Shown: piece by piece, positions 15,949-25,248 of the stretch
How the letters are laid out: each line of letters opens with the position of its first letter
How positions within the stretch are numbered: the stretch's first letter is position 1
DNA from: Mesotoga infera
Lineage (GTDB): Bacteria > Thermotogota > Thermotogae > Petrotogales > Kosmotogaceae
DNA length: 45,924 nt
Assembly (NCBI GenBank): GCA_011045915.1
Contig: DSBT01000121.1
Location: 1-45,924 of the forward strand
Reading direction: 5' to 3'
Notes under the pieces: model-generated
The model's database searches: none
Told to the model about the DNA's origin: nothing
The model's input: the letters and a program-made list of their open reading frames with translations, nothing else
Made by a program: the position numbers and the translations under genes

Positions 15949-17315
15949 CGATTTGCCTCGAACGCTTTATCATAGAATGTGGCCGTCTTCGGGTGAAACA
16001 TCAGCTCGATAGTCCCGACGGGACCATTTCTCTGTTTTCCAATTATTACCTTCGTAACTTGCGGCGAATCACTTACCTCGCTTTTATCTTTGTAGTAGTC
16101 TTCTCTATAAAGAAACATCACGGTGTCAGCATCCTGTTCTATGGCGCCGGATTCTCTGAGATCGCTCAAGCGGGGCATCTTGTCCTCTCTTTGCTCCACA
16201 GCCCTCGAAAGCTGAGAAAGAGCTACTACAGTAATATTCAACTCTCTAGCAAGCAGTTTCATAGATCTAGAAATCTCCGAAATCTCCTGCTGCCGATTAT
16301 CAGATCTGCCCTTTGTATGCATCAGCTGTAAATAATCTACAAAGAGAACCTGAACATTGTGCTCCATCTTTATCCTTCTTGCCTTGGCTCTAAGTGATCT
16401 AGGGTCCAGCGAAGGTTCATCGTCGATTATGATAGGGGCCGTTTGCAGGGTGCTGGCTCCATTTGTCAAGCGTTTCCACTCTTCATTACCGATATCTCCC
16501 GCCCTGAGCCGCGATAGCTCGAAGTTTGTCACATTGCACAAAAGTCGTTGAGCAAGCTGTTCTTTAGACATTTCCAGACAGAAGACTGCCACAGGCAACT
16601 GGAATTTCAAAGCCATGTTGCTTGCCATACTTAACGCAAAAGCAGTCTTTCCCATAGACGGTCGAGCGGCAACAATGACAAGATCGGAGGGTCGAAACCC
16701 AGTAGTAACTTCGTCAAGCCGTCTGTAACCACTGGCAATACCGGTAATCCTTCCAGTAACGGCGTTTTCCTTCAGTCTTTCCAGATTATGGAAAAGCTCG
16801 TGCATTATTTTTCCAATATGCTGGTAAGTCTTCGAAATCTGCGCCTCCGTGATCTGGAATATCGCTTTCTCAGCACTATCTAAAATGTCGTCGGTCTCTT
16901 CACCTTCGTAAGCGTTTTCGACAATAGAGCTAGCTGCCGAAATGAGGGAGCGCAGAAGTGACTTTTCCTTCACAGTCTTACCATAGTAGAAGAAGTTGGC
17001 TGAAGTGGGAACGACATCGGCAAGTTTTGCAAGTTCTACCTCGCCTCCGACTTCTTCAAGGGCTCCACCGGTTCTCAGCCTTTCAGTAATCGAAACTATG
17101 TCTACTGGACTTCCTTCATCAAAAAGCTTCTCCATAACGGAAAACACAAGCTGGTTCTTTCGGGAGTAGAAGTCTCTACTAGTGAGAAGCTCCATTACGT
17201 CGGGAACAACATCTGGATCTATAAGGATGCTCCCTATTACTGCTTCTTCCGATTCAATACTATTGGGAGGTACTCTTGCCTTCAAAATGCTCACCAACTT
17301 CTCTGAATTATCCAA
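15945..17315 (-). CDS. dnaB: Replicative DNA helicase DnaB
   Basis: DnaB is the hexameric 5'-3' helicase of the replication fork. The N-terminal helical domain (about 18-115) begins with the family segment PPNSIESEEAVIGSIL. The RecA-like C-terminal domain has Walker A ARPSMGKTA (217-225), Walker B VLFVDYLQLM and the arginine-finger region GKQRNGPVG. Its 456 residues leave no room for an intein. The ATG at 17315 lies 8 nt inside the end of alaX, so the two are translationally coupled. A replication gene tied to an alanyl-tRNA editing gene and an ABC exporter is an odd but compact operon. Confidence 0.97.
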   Translation of the reverse strand: MDNSEKLVSILKARVPPNSIESEEAVIGSILIDPDVVPDVMELLTSRDFYSRKNQLVFSVMEKLFDEGSPVDIVSITERLRTGGALEEVGGEVELAKLADVVPTSANFFYYGKTVKEKSLLRSLISAASSIVENAYEGEETDDILDSAEKAIFQITEAQISKTYQHIGKIMHELFHNLERLKENAVTGRITGIASGYRRLDEVTTGFRPSDLVIVAARPSMGKTAFALSMASNMALKFQLPVAVFCLEMSKEQLAQRLLCNVTNFELSRLRAGDIGNEEWKRLTNGASTLQTAPIIIDDEPSLDPRSLRAKARRIKMEHNVQVLFVDYLQLMHTKGRSDNRQQEISEISRSMKLLARELNITVVALSQLSRAVEQREDKMPRLSDLRESGAIEQDADTVMFLYREDYYKDKSEVSDSPQVTKVIIGKQRNGPVGTIELMFHPKTATFYDKAFEANR

Positions 17316-18429
17316 AGCTCTTCAGAATCAGTTCCTTTATTACCGAATAATCACCTTCGAAAACAAACTGTCCCCTTTCTCTTCCAGAGCCGCCTTTTAC
17401 ATCAAACTCTTCTTTTACTCTGTTTAGAACTTCTTTGCAGTCCGTTCCTTTACCATATAGAAGGATTTTGTCTCTTGCCTTACCAACAATGAGATACCTT
17501 TCTAACGCAACAAATCTTGGAACAGCTGCCAGGACGCTCTCTTCATCCTCAAGAAACGTCACTTTAGACTTAGATTCATCTATCTCTTTGGCAATATAAA
17601 TTGCTAATCTTTCGGAAAGATTCTTGACTGCCGAATTGCCCTTTTTAGCTTCATAGAGAAGCGATTCCACTCGATTCGGCAAATCCGAGTAGCTACATGT
17701 CAAGGAGAGGGCCGACTCAGTGATTAGATCATGCTTCGCAATATAGTCTCTTACGGCTCTATCACCTGCCACGAAATAGATTCTGGTCAACTCCCCCTTT
17801 ACCTTCTCACGTTTCAAGATCTTCAGCAGCCTTATTCGCCCGGTGCTTTCAACATGAAGACCTGAACAAGCATTCAAATCTACTCCATCTATTTCGACAA
17901 GTGTTATCTCTCTCCCACTCTCCGCGATCTCGCGTTTGACTTCTTTTCTAAGGTCCAATCTCTCAAGCTCAGGTTTCTTCGCGATGAATCTTCTTACCTG
18001 AAGATTATCACTGATAAGTTCATTGCAGGTCCTCTCGACATTATCGATCATATCATCCTTGAGGATTCCAAGAGAAAGATCGATTGTAGTGTGTTCTTCC
18101 CCCATCTGAAACCCAACGGTTTCGGCATCCAGTTCTCGAAGAAATACTGCCGATAACAGGTGCTGCGCAGTGTGCTGCTGCGAGATGTCCCGTCTCCTCG
18201 TCTCATCGATCTTGATTTCCACCGATTCACCTCTATCCTTATCTATTATTCCATCTACTTTGATAAGAATCTCATTATTCGACTCACTTACTGACAAGAT
18301 ATCCAGTCCGTCAACTTTTCCACGATCTCCAATTTGTCCTGCTTCTCCATCAACATACACATTACCGTAACATATCTTGATGTAGGTAGTACCTTCTCCA
18401 AACCATATTTCCCTTACTGCTTCTAACAT
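17308..18429 (-). CDS. Alanyl-tRNA editing protein AlaX, long form with DHHA1 domain
   Basis: This free-standing editing protein hydrolyses Ser- or Gly-tRNA(Ala). The tRNA-SAD editing core has the HTAQH zinc pair (His86, His90) and the CSGLH pair (Cys188, His192), the four ligands seen in AlaRS and AlaX. The C-terminal third is a DHHA1-type domain ending in the glycine loop GGSGRERGQF (346-355). The size of 373 residues fits AlaX-L. I chose the ATG at 18429, 6 nt after GGGGG; the open frame reaches 18558 but would run through the divergent promoter zone. It heads the alaX-dnaB-ABC operon. A TATAAT at 18475-18480 on this strand may be its -10 box. Confidence 0.9.
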   Translation of the reverse strand: MLEAVREIWFGEGTTYIKICYGNVYVDGEAGQIGDRGKVDGLDILSVSESNNEILIKVDGIIDKDRGESVEIKIDETRRRDISQQHTAQHLLSAVFLRELDAETVGFQMGEEHTTIDLSLGILKDDMIDNVERTCNELISDNLQVRRFIAKKPELERLDLRKEVKREIAESGREITLVEIDGVDLNACSGLHVESTGRIRLLKILKREKVKGELTRIYFVAGDRAVRDYIAKHDLITESALSLTCSYSDLPNRVESLLYEAKKGNSAVKNLSERLAIYIAKEIDESKSKVTFLEDEESVLAAVPRFVALERYLIVGKARDKILLYGKGTDCKEVLNRVKEEFDVKGGSGRERGQFVFEGDYSVIKELILKSFG

Positions 18430-18446
18430 ACATCGCCCCCGGCCAC

Positions 18447-18476
18447 TTGATATTATGTGCAAATATATGTAATAAT
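18447..18476 (+). promoter_or_regulatory. Probable promoter of the peptide ABC transporter operon
   Basis: TTGATA at 18447-18452 and AATAAT at 18471-18476 are 18 nt apart, and TGT directly before the -10 box makes it an extended -10. The region between alaX and the transporter is very AT-rich and also holds the minus-strand TATAAT at 18475-18480. Confidence 0.5.
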
Positions 18477-18542
18477 TATACAGTAAGCGTTTACTTAACT
18501 CCGTGGGTGATAATTCGAAAAAATGAATATGAGGTGATTTGG

Positions 18543-19580
18543 TTGCAGGAAAGGCCAATCCTTTCGGTAAAAAACCTCTCTACTCACTTCAATATGGCCG
18601 AGGGAGTTGTTAAGGCCGTTCAAGATGTCTCTTTCGATCTTTATCGAGATGAGGTCTTGGGAATAGTTGGAGAGACCGGTTCTGGTAAGAGTGTAACTGT
18701 GAAAACAGTTGCCGGGATGGTTGATAACCCAGGCTTCATTGCTGGTGGCGAGATTCTCTTTTTAACCGACGAATTCAGTAAGGGCGGTGAAAAGGATTAT
18801 ATTGACTTGGCAAAACTTCCGAAAGATAGTTTCTCCAGAGTCAGGGGAAAACACATAGGAATGATCTTTCAGGACCCAATGACTTCGCTTGACCCGATGT
18901 ACACGGTTGGTAATCAGATGATAGAGACCATTGTCCATCACAAGAAAGTTACCGAAGAGGAAGCAAGAGAACGATCAATAAAGCTTCTCGAACAGGTGGG
19001 AATTCCTAAGCCTTCCGAACGTATCGATGATTATCCCTTTCAACTGTCCGGGGGACAGCGCCAGAGGGTAGTAATAGCGATAGCGCTGTCGTGCGATCCT
19101 GAAATCCTGGTTGCCGATGAGCCTTCAACAGCTCTAGACGTGACAGTTCAAGCTCAGATTTTAGAACTGATGAAGGATCTTCAGGAACAATTCAACAGCA
19201 GCATGATTTTCATCACGCACGATCTGGCTGTTATTGCCGAAATAGCTACGAAAATCAGTGTTATGTATGGAAGTTATCAAATGGAGATGGCCGACTCTCT
19301 CGAAATCTTTGACAGTCCGATGAATCCATACACATTTGCGCTACTCGAATGCATACCAAGACTCGATATAAAACAAGATCAACTCCTTCCTATTCCTGGC
19401 CAGCCGCCAGTAATGTTGAATCCACCCGTGCTATGCCCATTCCTTCCAAGGTGCTCAAGAGCAACAGACAAATGCTACAAAGAGATGCCACAGCTTGAGC
19501 AAATGAAGGATAATCATTTCGTCAGATGCTGGAATCCAATCACTAACAAAGTACTGCTGGTCAAGGAGGCTCAAGAATGA
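18543..19580 (+). CDS. Peptide ABC transporter ATP-binding protein (DppD/OppD)
   Basis: This is a 345-residue DppD/OppD-type ATPase. Walker A GETGSGKS, Q-loop IFQDPMTSLDP, signature LSGGQRQR and Walker B LVADEPSTALD are in order, and the C-terminal oligopeptide-transporter extension has the family cysteines (LCPFLPRCSRATDKC, then VRCW) that usually bind a 4Fe-4S cluster in this subfamily. I chose the TTG at 18543, 5 nt after GAGGTGA, since no ATG is in frame there; the open frame extends to 18447 across the promoter. It opens a five-gene operon and overlaps the next gene by ATGA. Confidence 0.93.
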   Translation: MQERPILSVKNLSTHFNMAEGVVKAVQDVSFDLYRDEVLGIVGETGSGKSVTVKTVAGMVDNPGFIAGGEILFLTDEFSKGGEKDYIDLAKLPKDSFSRVRGKHIGMIFQDPMTSLDPMYTVGNQMIETIVHHKKVTEEEARERSIKLLEQVGIPKPSERIDDYPFQLSGGQRQRVVIAIALSCDPEILVADEPSTALDVTVQAQILELMKDLQEQFNSSMIFITHDLAVIAEIATKISVMYGSYQMEMADSLEIFDSPMNPYTFALLECIPRLDIKQDQLLPIPGQPPVMLNPPVLCPFLPRCSRATDKCYKEMPQLEQMKDNHFVRCWNPITNKVLLVKEAQE

Positions 19581-20749
19581 AGCTTCTTGAAATTAGAAAT
19601 CTGAAGAAGTACTTCCCGATCAAGCAAGGCTTCCTTATAGAGAGAGTCGTGGGTTTTGTCAAAGCCGTTGACGATGTATCCTTCTCAGTTGACAGGGGCA
19701 AGACCATAGGAATCGTCGGAGAGTCGGGATGTGGAAAGACAACAATCGGCAAATCGATTATTCGTCTACATGAAGTGACTGATGGAGAGATGCTCATTGA
19801 TGAAGAAGATACCACTTTCTACTTCATGAAGAAGCGAAGGGCAAAACAGTATTTGAAAGAGAAGTATTTCGATACGGATAAATTTAATAACGGTGGCGGA
19901 GTTGATTTTGAACCTTTCGAAAAGAAGATGTACGAGATCTACAATAGGGTCAATAAGGACTCTTCCAAGGCAATCGATGTTCTATTTGATAAGTCAGATC
20001 ACAAGAAGAAGCTTCTCAGGAAAAAGGCACAGATAGTATTTCAGGACCCAATGTCCTCTCTGAATCCAAGGATGACAGTTGGGCAGATGTTAACTGAACC
20101 GCTTCTTTTTCACAAACTTGCCAAAGACCTTGACGAAGCAGTTGAAATGGTGAAGGAACTGCTTGTACAAGTCGGTCTTAAGCCATATCACGTGGATAGA
20201 TATCCGCACCAGTTCAGCGGTGGTCAGAGGCAGAGAATAGCCGTTGCAAGGGCTATCAGTGTAAACCCCGATCTCATCGTTCTCGATGAGCCGACTTCTG
20301 CCTTAGACGTTTCCGTTCAAGCTCAGATAGTCAATCTCTTTGAAAAACTGCAGGAGCAGCTCAATGCAGGTTATGTTTTCATCTCTCATAACCTTTCTCT
20401 AGTAAGATTTATATCGCAAGACGTCTCTGTAATGTACCTTGGCAGGATCGTAGAACAGGGCAACAGCGAGTCGATTTTCAAAGATCCATTGCACCCTTAC
20501 ACTAAAGCGCTTCTTGCTGCGGCTCCAATACCCGATCCGAAGAAGAAGCGGAATCGCAAAGATCTTGTCGGCGGCCAGGTACCAAGTCCGATAAACAGAC
20601 CGGCGGGCTGTTTCTTCAATCCAAGATGCAAGTACAGGATGGATATTTGTACCAAGGAATATCCGCCCATGTTCAAGGCGGATGAGAATCATTATGTTGC
20701 GTGCCATCTTTATTCCACATCTCATGAACAAGGAGGGGAAAGTAAATGA
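19577..20749 (+). CDS. Peptide ABC transporter ATP-binding protein (DppF/OppF) with insertion
   Basis: Walker A GESGCGKTT (48-56), Q-loop IVFQDPMSSLNP (153-164), signature FSGGQRQR, Walker B IVLDEPTSALD, and the C-terminal extension with family cysteines (GCFFNPRCKYRMDIC, then ACH). The gap between Walker A and the Q-loop is about 104 residues against roughly 47 in E. coli DppF. The extra ~55 residues (about 80-140) are rich in Lys, Asp and aromatic residues and must project from the helical/RecA junction. Start and stop overlap both neighbours as ATGA. Function is energising peptide uptake together with the upstream ATPase. Confidence 0.93.
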   Translation: MKLLEIRNLKKYFPIKQGFLIERVVGFVKAVDDVSFSVDRGKTIGIVGESGCGKTTIGKSIIRLHEVTDGEMLIDEEDTTFYFMKKRRAKQYLKEKYFDTDKFNNGGGVDFEPFEKKMYEIYNRVNKDSSKAIDVLFDKSDHKKKLLRKKAQIVFQDPMSSLNPRMTVGQMLTEPLLFHKLAKDLDEAVEMVKELLVQVGLKPYHVDRYPHQFSGGQRQRIAVARAISVNPDLIVLDEPTSALDVSVQAQIVNLFEKLQEQLNAGYVFISHNLSLVRFISQDVSVMYLGRIVEQGNSESIFKDPLHPYTKALLAAAPIPDPKKKRNRKDLVGGQVPSPINRPAGCFFNPRCKYRMDICTKEYPPMFKADENHYVACHLYSTSHEQGGESK

Positions 20750-22470
20750 AGAAACTCTTAGTGCTTCTCGTAGTACTCATAGCTGCAGGATTACTCTTTG
20801 CAGCCCCAGAGTATCACGTAGAAGAGACATGGAACGGCGAGCCCGGAGGTACTTTCTATTACTGGGGCTTGGGAGATCCAAAGACATTTAACTATGACTG
20901 GGCACAGGAAACCAGTTCAACCGATCCTCTCGGATTCACGCTTGCAACTCTCATCGAAGCCGACGAGGGCGGTATGCCAACGCTCCCTGGTCTGGCAAAA
21001 GACTGGTGGTTCTCTGACGATGGACTGACCTTCTTCGTGCAAATAAGAGAAGGTATTCAATGGTCAGACGGAGCTCCATTCACTATCGATGACGTCTACT
21101 GGACGTTTGTCGATGTGTCATTCATTCCCGAGAACACGGCGAACGGAAACGGATCCTATCTCGATTCAAACGATCAGCTTCCAGTGGTCGAGATCGTCGA
21201 TGACACAACGATCTCCTTCACCTGGACAGTGCCTCAGGTCACTGCTCTAAGACAGATTGGCTTCCGTCCGATAATGCCGAAGCACATTCTAGAAGAAGTC
21301 GTTGCCAACGGCACTTATCCGGAGTTTTGGACAATCGCAGACTTCGATAAGCTAGTCGGAATGGGACCTTTTGTTATTACCGATTACGTCGAAGGCGTCA
21401 GAATCGTTTTCGAGAGAAATCCATATTACTGGAAGGTCGATGGAAACGGCGTGCAGCTGCCCTATTTTGATAAGCTGAACTATGAACTCCTCGCAGACCA
21501 GAACACATCTCTTCTCAGATTTGAGGCTGGCGAAATCGATCTTTACGGACCTACCGCAGAGCAGTTCCCAAGACTTGCAGAAATGGCAGCGGAGAAGGGC
21601 TGGATAACTGGGGTAGGTGGACCGGCTCTCGGTTCTCAGTTCGTGACGTTCAACTTCAACACGACAGATCCGATCAAAAATGAATGGTTCAGAAACGATG
21701 GATTCAGAAGGGCTTTTGTCTATGCTATGGATAGAGACGCCATCATAGAGTCCCTCTACAATGGACTTGGTTCTCCTCTGTATGGGCCGGTATCTCCATC
21801 GAGCGGTTTCTACAACCCTGAAATCGAGCAGTTTGCCTACAAGTACTCAATTACCAGAGCAAGACTTGAGCTCAGGAGAGGCGGCTTCGATTGGCTTCCT
21901 GATGGAACCTGTGTCGATGCAAGTGGAAACCCGGTTGAGTTCGAACTCATAACCAATGCCGGAAACGTAGTCAGAGAGGCTATAAGCAACATAATCGTCG
22001 ATGGGGCTGCCAAACTTGGAATAAAGGTAAATTTCAGACCTATCGATTTCAATACTGTAGTAGGAAAGCTTCTAGACGCTACTTACGAAGCTGTTGTTAT
22101 TGGCCTTACAGGCAGTGTTGACCCCGGAACTGGCTGGAACGTGTACAGGCTTGACGGCGGTCTGCATTTCTGGAACTATCCTCCGGACTACAATCCTGAT
22201 GACCACATAACGGAAGACATCTACATTCTTCCCGATTGGGAAAAGAGAGTAGACGAGATCTACAGACTCCAGACGTCTGCCGTTGTTGATCAGGACAGAT
22301 ATGACTTGTTTGCGGAATTCCAGATGCTGTTTGCCGAGTATCAGCCGGTAGTCTTCACAATGGCACAGAACTTCCTTTATGTCTACAAGAACAACATCAA
22401 AATGCCAGTCGAAAAACTAACACCTGCAACTGGCCTGCTCTTCCAGCTGGAAGGCTGGTGGAAAGAGTAA
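20746..22470 (+). CDS. Extracellular peptide/oligosaccharide-binding protein, SBP family 5
   Basis: This is a family 5 solute-binding protein of 574 residues. A classical signal peptide (about 1-19, charged MKK then a long hydrophobic core) ends before APEYH; no lipobox Cys is present, so it is probably released to the periplasm rather than lipid-anchored. The core has the family segments LAKDWWFSDDGLTFFVQIREG, FRRAFVYAMDRDAI-like text and TGLLFQLEGWW at the end. Family 5 proteins in Thermotogota bind peptides or sugars, so the substrate is open. The ATG overlaps the ATPase stop (ATGA) and has GGAGGGG 8 nt upstream. A hairpin terminator follows, which would leave this gene more abundant than the permeases. 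Confidence 0.92.
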   Translation: MKKLLVLLVVLIAAGLLFAAPEYHVEETWNGEPGGTFYYWGLGDPKTFNYDWAQETSSTDPLGFTLATLIEADEGGMPTLPGLAKDWWFSDDGLTFFVQIREGIQWSDGAPFTIDDVYWTFVDVSFIPENTANGNGSYLDSNDQLPVVEIVDDTTISFTWTVPQVTALRQIGFRPIMPKHILEEVVANGTYPEFWTIADFDKLVGMGPFVITDYVEGVRIVFERNPYYWKVDGNGVQLPYFDKLNYELLADQNTSLLRFEAGEIDLYGPTAEQFPRLAEMAAEKGWITGVGGPALGSQFVTFNFNTTDPIKNEWFRNDGFRRAFVYAMDRDAIIESLYNGLGSPLYGPVSPSSGFYNPEIEQFAYKYSITRARLELRRGGFDWLPDGTCVDASGNPVEFELITNAGNVVREAISNIIVDGAAKLGIKVNFRPIDFNTVVGKLLDATYEAVVIGLTGSVDPGTGWNVYRLDGGLHFWNYPPDYNPDDHITEDIYILPDWEKRVDEIYRLQTSAVVDQDRYDLFAEFQMLFAEYQPVVFTMAQNFLYVYKNNIKMPVEKLTPATGLLFQLEGWWKE

Positions 22471-22486
22471 CATCTTGATTTTCGAC

Positions 22487-22511
22487 GCGGGAGGGCTTCC
22501 CTCCCGCTTTT
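22487..22511 (+). terminator. Hairpin terminator after the binding-protein gene, within the operon
   Basis: A 9-bp GC-rich stem (22487-22495 with 22499-22507, 3-nt loop) is followed by TTTT. It lies between the binding-protein and permease genes, where partial termination commonly raises the ratio of binding protein to permease. TATAAT at 22513-22518 just after it could restart transcription, but no -35 box fits. Confidence 0.75.
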
Positions 22512-22551
22512 GTATAATAAGAGTCTTAGAGAGTTTTGAGGAGGGAATAAG

Positions 22552-23523
22552 GTGCTGAAATATATAGTTAGGAGGCTGATTCTGGCAATTCCAGTTCTGC
22601 TCGGAGTCTCCATACTGGCCTTCATGATTATATCCGCTGCCCCTGGCGATTTTTTGGATGCTTATAGATTGAACCCTTCAATTTCAAAGGATCAGATAAC
22701 GGTTCTTGAAAGTCAATTTGGGCTTGATCGAAATGTCTTCGTGCAGTATTTCAAGTGGTTGGGCAATGTTCTTACAGGCAACTTCGGATACTCTTTTAGT
22801 TACAGGATTCCGGTTTTTGAACTCGTTTGGAGAAGACTTGGAGCAACATTGTTACTAAGTATAAGCACATTGATTTTCACCTGGGGAATCGGCATTCCTC
22901 TCGGAATTTACTCGGCCCTTCATCAATACTCGCCAAGTGATCAGGCTTTTTCCTTCCTTGCGTTCATTGGAATTTCTATTCCTAATTTCTTTTTTGCTCT
23001 GCTCTGGCTCTTCATGGCCGCGAAAACGGGGTGGTTCCCAATTGGGGGGATAATCTCTCAAAACTTCAACGATATGAACGTCATAGGAAAGATCGGTGAT
23101 TATCTCTGGCATGTGGTCGGACCTATGGTCACACTGGGAACTTCTGGACTGGCTGGGCTTATGAGACAGATGAGAGGCCAACTGCTTGACCAGTTGAGAC
23201 AGGACTATGTTCTCTTCGCCAGGGCAAAGGGGATGCCAGAGAAAAATGTGATTTATAAACACGCCGTTCGAAATGCGATCAATCCTATTGTAACGATGTT
23301 TGGATATGCCCTTTCCGGCTTGCTCGGAGGCGCTGTTCTTACAGAGACGGTTTTTGGCTGGCCTGGAATGGGAAGACTTGTCATTGAAGCCTTGAATGCT
23401 CAGGACCTCTTCCTTGTCATGGCCACATTGCTCCTCTCTGCTGTCCTCCTGGTAATAGGCAATCTTCTGGCTGATCTTCTGCTCGCCTGGGTCGATCCCA
23501 GAATTCGGTATAGACTGAGCTGA
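22552..23523 (+). CDS. Peptide ABC transporter permease (DppB/OppB)
   Basis: This 323-residue inner-membrane permease starts with the family N-terminus LKYIVRRLILAIPVLLGVS, a first membrane span, then a periplasmic loop (about 30-95) and five further spans. The cytoplasmic EAA loop is at about 225-245 (ARAKGMPEKNVIYKHAVRNA), which contacts the ATPases. The GTG at 22552 has GGAGG 7 nt upstream. It pairs with the DppC-type permease encoded 10 nt further on. Normal length and no irregularity. Confidence 0.93.
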   Translation: MLKYIVRRLILAIPVLLGVSILAFMIISAAPGDFLDAYRLNPSISKDQITVLESQFGLDRNVFVQYFKWLGNVLTGNFGYSFSYRIPVFELVWRRLGATLLLSISTLIFTWGIGIPLGIYSALHQYSPSDQAFSFLAFIGISIPNFFFALLWLFMAAKTGWFPIGGIISQNFNDMNVIGKIGDYLWHVVGPMVTLGTSGLAGLMRQMRGQLLDQLRQDYVLFARAKGMPEKNVIYKHAVRNAINPIVTMFGYALSGLLGGAVLTETVFGWPGMGRLVIEALNAQDLFLVMATLLLSAVLLVIGNLLADLLLAWVDPRIRYRLS

Positions 23524-23533
23524 GGGGTGTGAC

Positions 23534-25195
23534 ATGAAGAAGAAAACAATTATAGATAAAAATACATTGCAGAGTGCAGAAGTCAACAAAGAAGATCTCT
23601 TCGAAGTCAAGTACATGAGCCGATGGCAGCTTGTCTGGAGGGCACTTAGAAAGCATAAGCTCGGAATGGTTTCTCTCTGGATTCTGATAATCATGTACAT
23701 AATCGCGCTGCTGGCGGATTTTCTTTCACCCAACAGTCCTTATGAACAGACACAGGGGCTTTCTTACGCTCCACCTTCGAGAGTACATTGGACTGACGAA
23801 GAGGGGAAGCTTACAGCACCCTACATTTACGCCTGGGTTATGGAGAGAGATCCAGAGACATACAGAACGACATTTGTTGAAGGCGTCTCTATAGGCTCAA
23901 TTTCCGCCCTAGACAGATCGACAGGAGAGGAAATGCTTTTCAGAAAGGGCGAAGATGGAGTTATCGAAATATTTCTGACGATAAAAACCGTCAGATACGC
24001 TCTTGACGCGGAAGGCAACAGGGCCAATCTCGGTCAACCAGATTACTCGATCATCCAGAATATCAAATTGAATGAACTTGAGCTTTTCGAGAGGCAATTA
24101 GTTAGTGAGACTACAAATAGAACCACAATAGACTCCCTGAGTCCGAGCAGGTTCAGGGAACTTCAGAAGATCGGGCCACCGGTCAAAGTTGTAACTGAGC
24201 GATCCCTCCACAGGGTTTTTGCGCAGAAGGAAGATGAAATCAAGGATATTGTTCTGGAAGCGATCAGCATATATAATGAAGTGATCGACGCCGATGGCGG
24301 GGATGTTGAACTTGCAACTGAGTTCCTTGGAGAACTCGAAATCTCACCAAATTTGCTTGGTGTCATTATAGAGCCGGAAATAAGAGAATATGAAACTGTC
24401 AAGTATCCAGTGAAGTTCTTTGCGAAGTCCTGGGAGTACAAGCTTTTGTGGTTGTTCCCTACTAACATACATCTATTTGGTACGGATCAGCCATCCAAGC
24501 TTCTTTTGTTCGGCGCCGACAGATATGGAAGAGACGTCTTTTCGAGAATTCTGGCCGGCTCTAGAATCTCCATGAGTATCGGACTACTTGCTATCATGAT
24601 CACCTTCTCTCTAGGTCTTTCAATTGGAGGTGCTGCAGGATACTTTGGAGGTATAACTGATGAAATTCTTATGAGGGTAACCGAGGTTCTGATGTCAATA
24701 CCGAGTTTTTACCTGTTAATCTCGCTTAGAGCCGTTCTGCCGACGAGTATTCCCTCGCATATGACTTATCTCTTGATAGTTGTCATTCTAAGTTTTATAG
24801 GATGGCCGGGAATGTCGAGGGTTATCCGTGGAATGGTCCTGGGTCTCAAAGAGACAGAGTTTGTGCAGGCAGCAGTGGCAATGGGTTATCCGTCCACCCG
24901 TGTGATTCTAAGGCATATAATTCCGAACACTGCAACGTATATTATCGTTGCAGCAACGCTTTCAATCCCCGGATACATTCTCGGCGAAGCAGGGTTGAGT
25001 TTTCTGGGTCTCGGGATAACTGAGCCCTCGGCAAGTTGGGGGCTTATGCTGTCGCAGGCACAGAGTATTAAGGCAATGACTGAAGCCCCATGGCTTCTTA
25101 TACCGGGTATCTTCATATTCATTGTAGTAATGGGATTTAACCTTCTTGGCGACGCACTGAGAGATGCTCTCGATCCCAGATCTCTAGGCTACTAA
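23534..25195 (+). CDS. Peptide ABC transporter permease (DppC/OppC) with a long periplasmic insertion
   Basis: The core is a DppC-type permease: first span about 44-64, then a second membrane block from about 345, the EAA loop at 442-465 (EFVQAAVAMGYPSTR), and the C-terminal DALRDALDPRS. The protein has 553 residues where about 300 is usual. The excess lies between the first span and the FGADRYGRDVFSR segment (325-338): residues about 85-120 and 286-320 look like the loop known from YejE-like relatives, and a further ~165 residues (about 120-285) are extra, soluble and acidic. Start ATG has GAGGGGTG upstream. Last gene of the operon, followed by a terminator at 25227-25248. Confidence 0.92.
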   Translation: MKKKTIIDKNTLQSAEVNKEDLFEVKYMSRWQLVWRALRKHKLGMVSLWILIIMYIIALLADFLSPNSPYEQTQGLSYAPPSRVHWTDEEGKLTAPYIYAWVMERDPETYRTTFVEGVSIGSISALDRSTGEEMLFRKGEDGVIEIFLTIKTVRYALDAEGNRANLGQPDYSIIQNIKLNELELFERQLVSETTNRTTIDSLSPSRFRELQKIGPPVKVVTERSLHRVFAQKEDEIKDIVLEAISIYNEVIDADGGDVELATEFLGELEISPNLLGVIIEPEIREYETVKYPVKFFAKSWEYKLLWLFPTNIHLFGTDQPSKLLLFGADRYGRDVFSRILAGSRISMSIGLLAIMITFSLGLSIGGAAGYFGGITDEILMRVTEVLMSIPSFYLLISLRAVLPTSIPSHMTYLLIVVILSFIGWPGMSRVIRGMVLGLKETEFVQAAVAMGYPSTRVILRHIIPNTATYIIVAATLSIPGYILGEAGLSFLGLGITEPSASWGLMLSQAQSIKAMTEAPWLLIPGIFIFIVVMGFNLLGDALRDALDPRSLGY

Positions 25196-25226
25196 ACCTA
25201 AGAAGCTAGTAGATTGAACCTATTGA

Positions 25227-25248
25227 GCGGGTCATCTGACCCGCTTCT
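25227..25248 (+). terminator. Terminator of the peptide transporter operon
   Basis: A 7-bp GCGGGTC/GACCCGC stem (25227-25233 with 25238-25244, loop ATCT) is followed by a short T-rich stretch, 32 nt after the last permease stop. Confidence 0.7.

Noticed and set aside
22855-23733. 292-codon minus-strand open frame across the dppB-dppC junction
   Set aside because: Long, but it is antisense to two clear permeases, is rich in Ser, Arg, His and Pro, and shows no motif or start signal.
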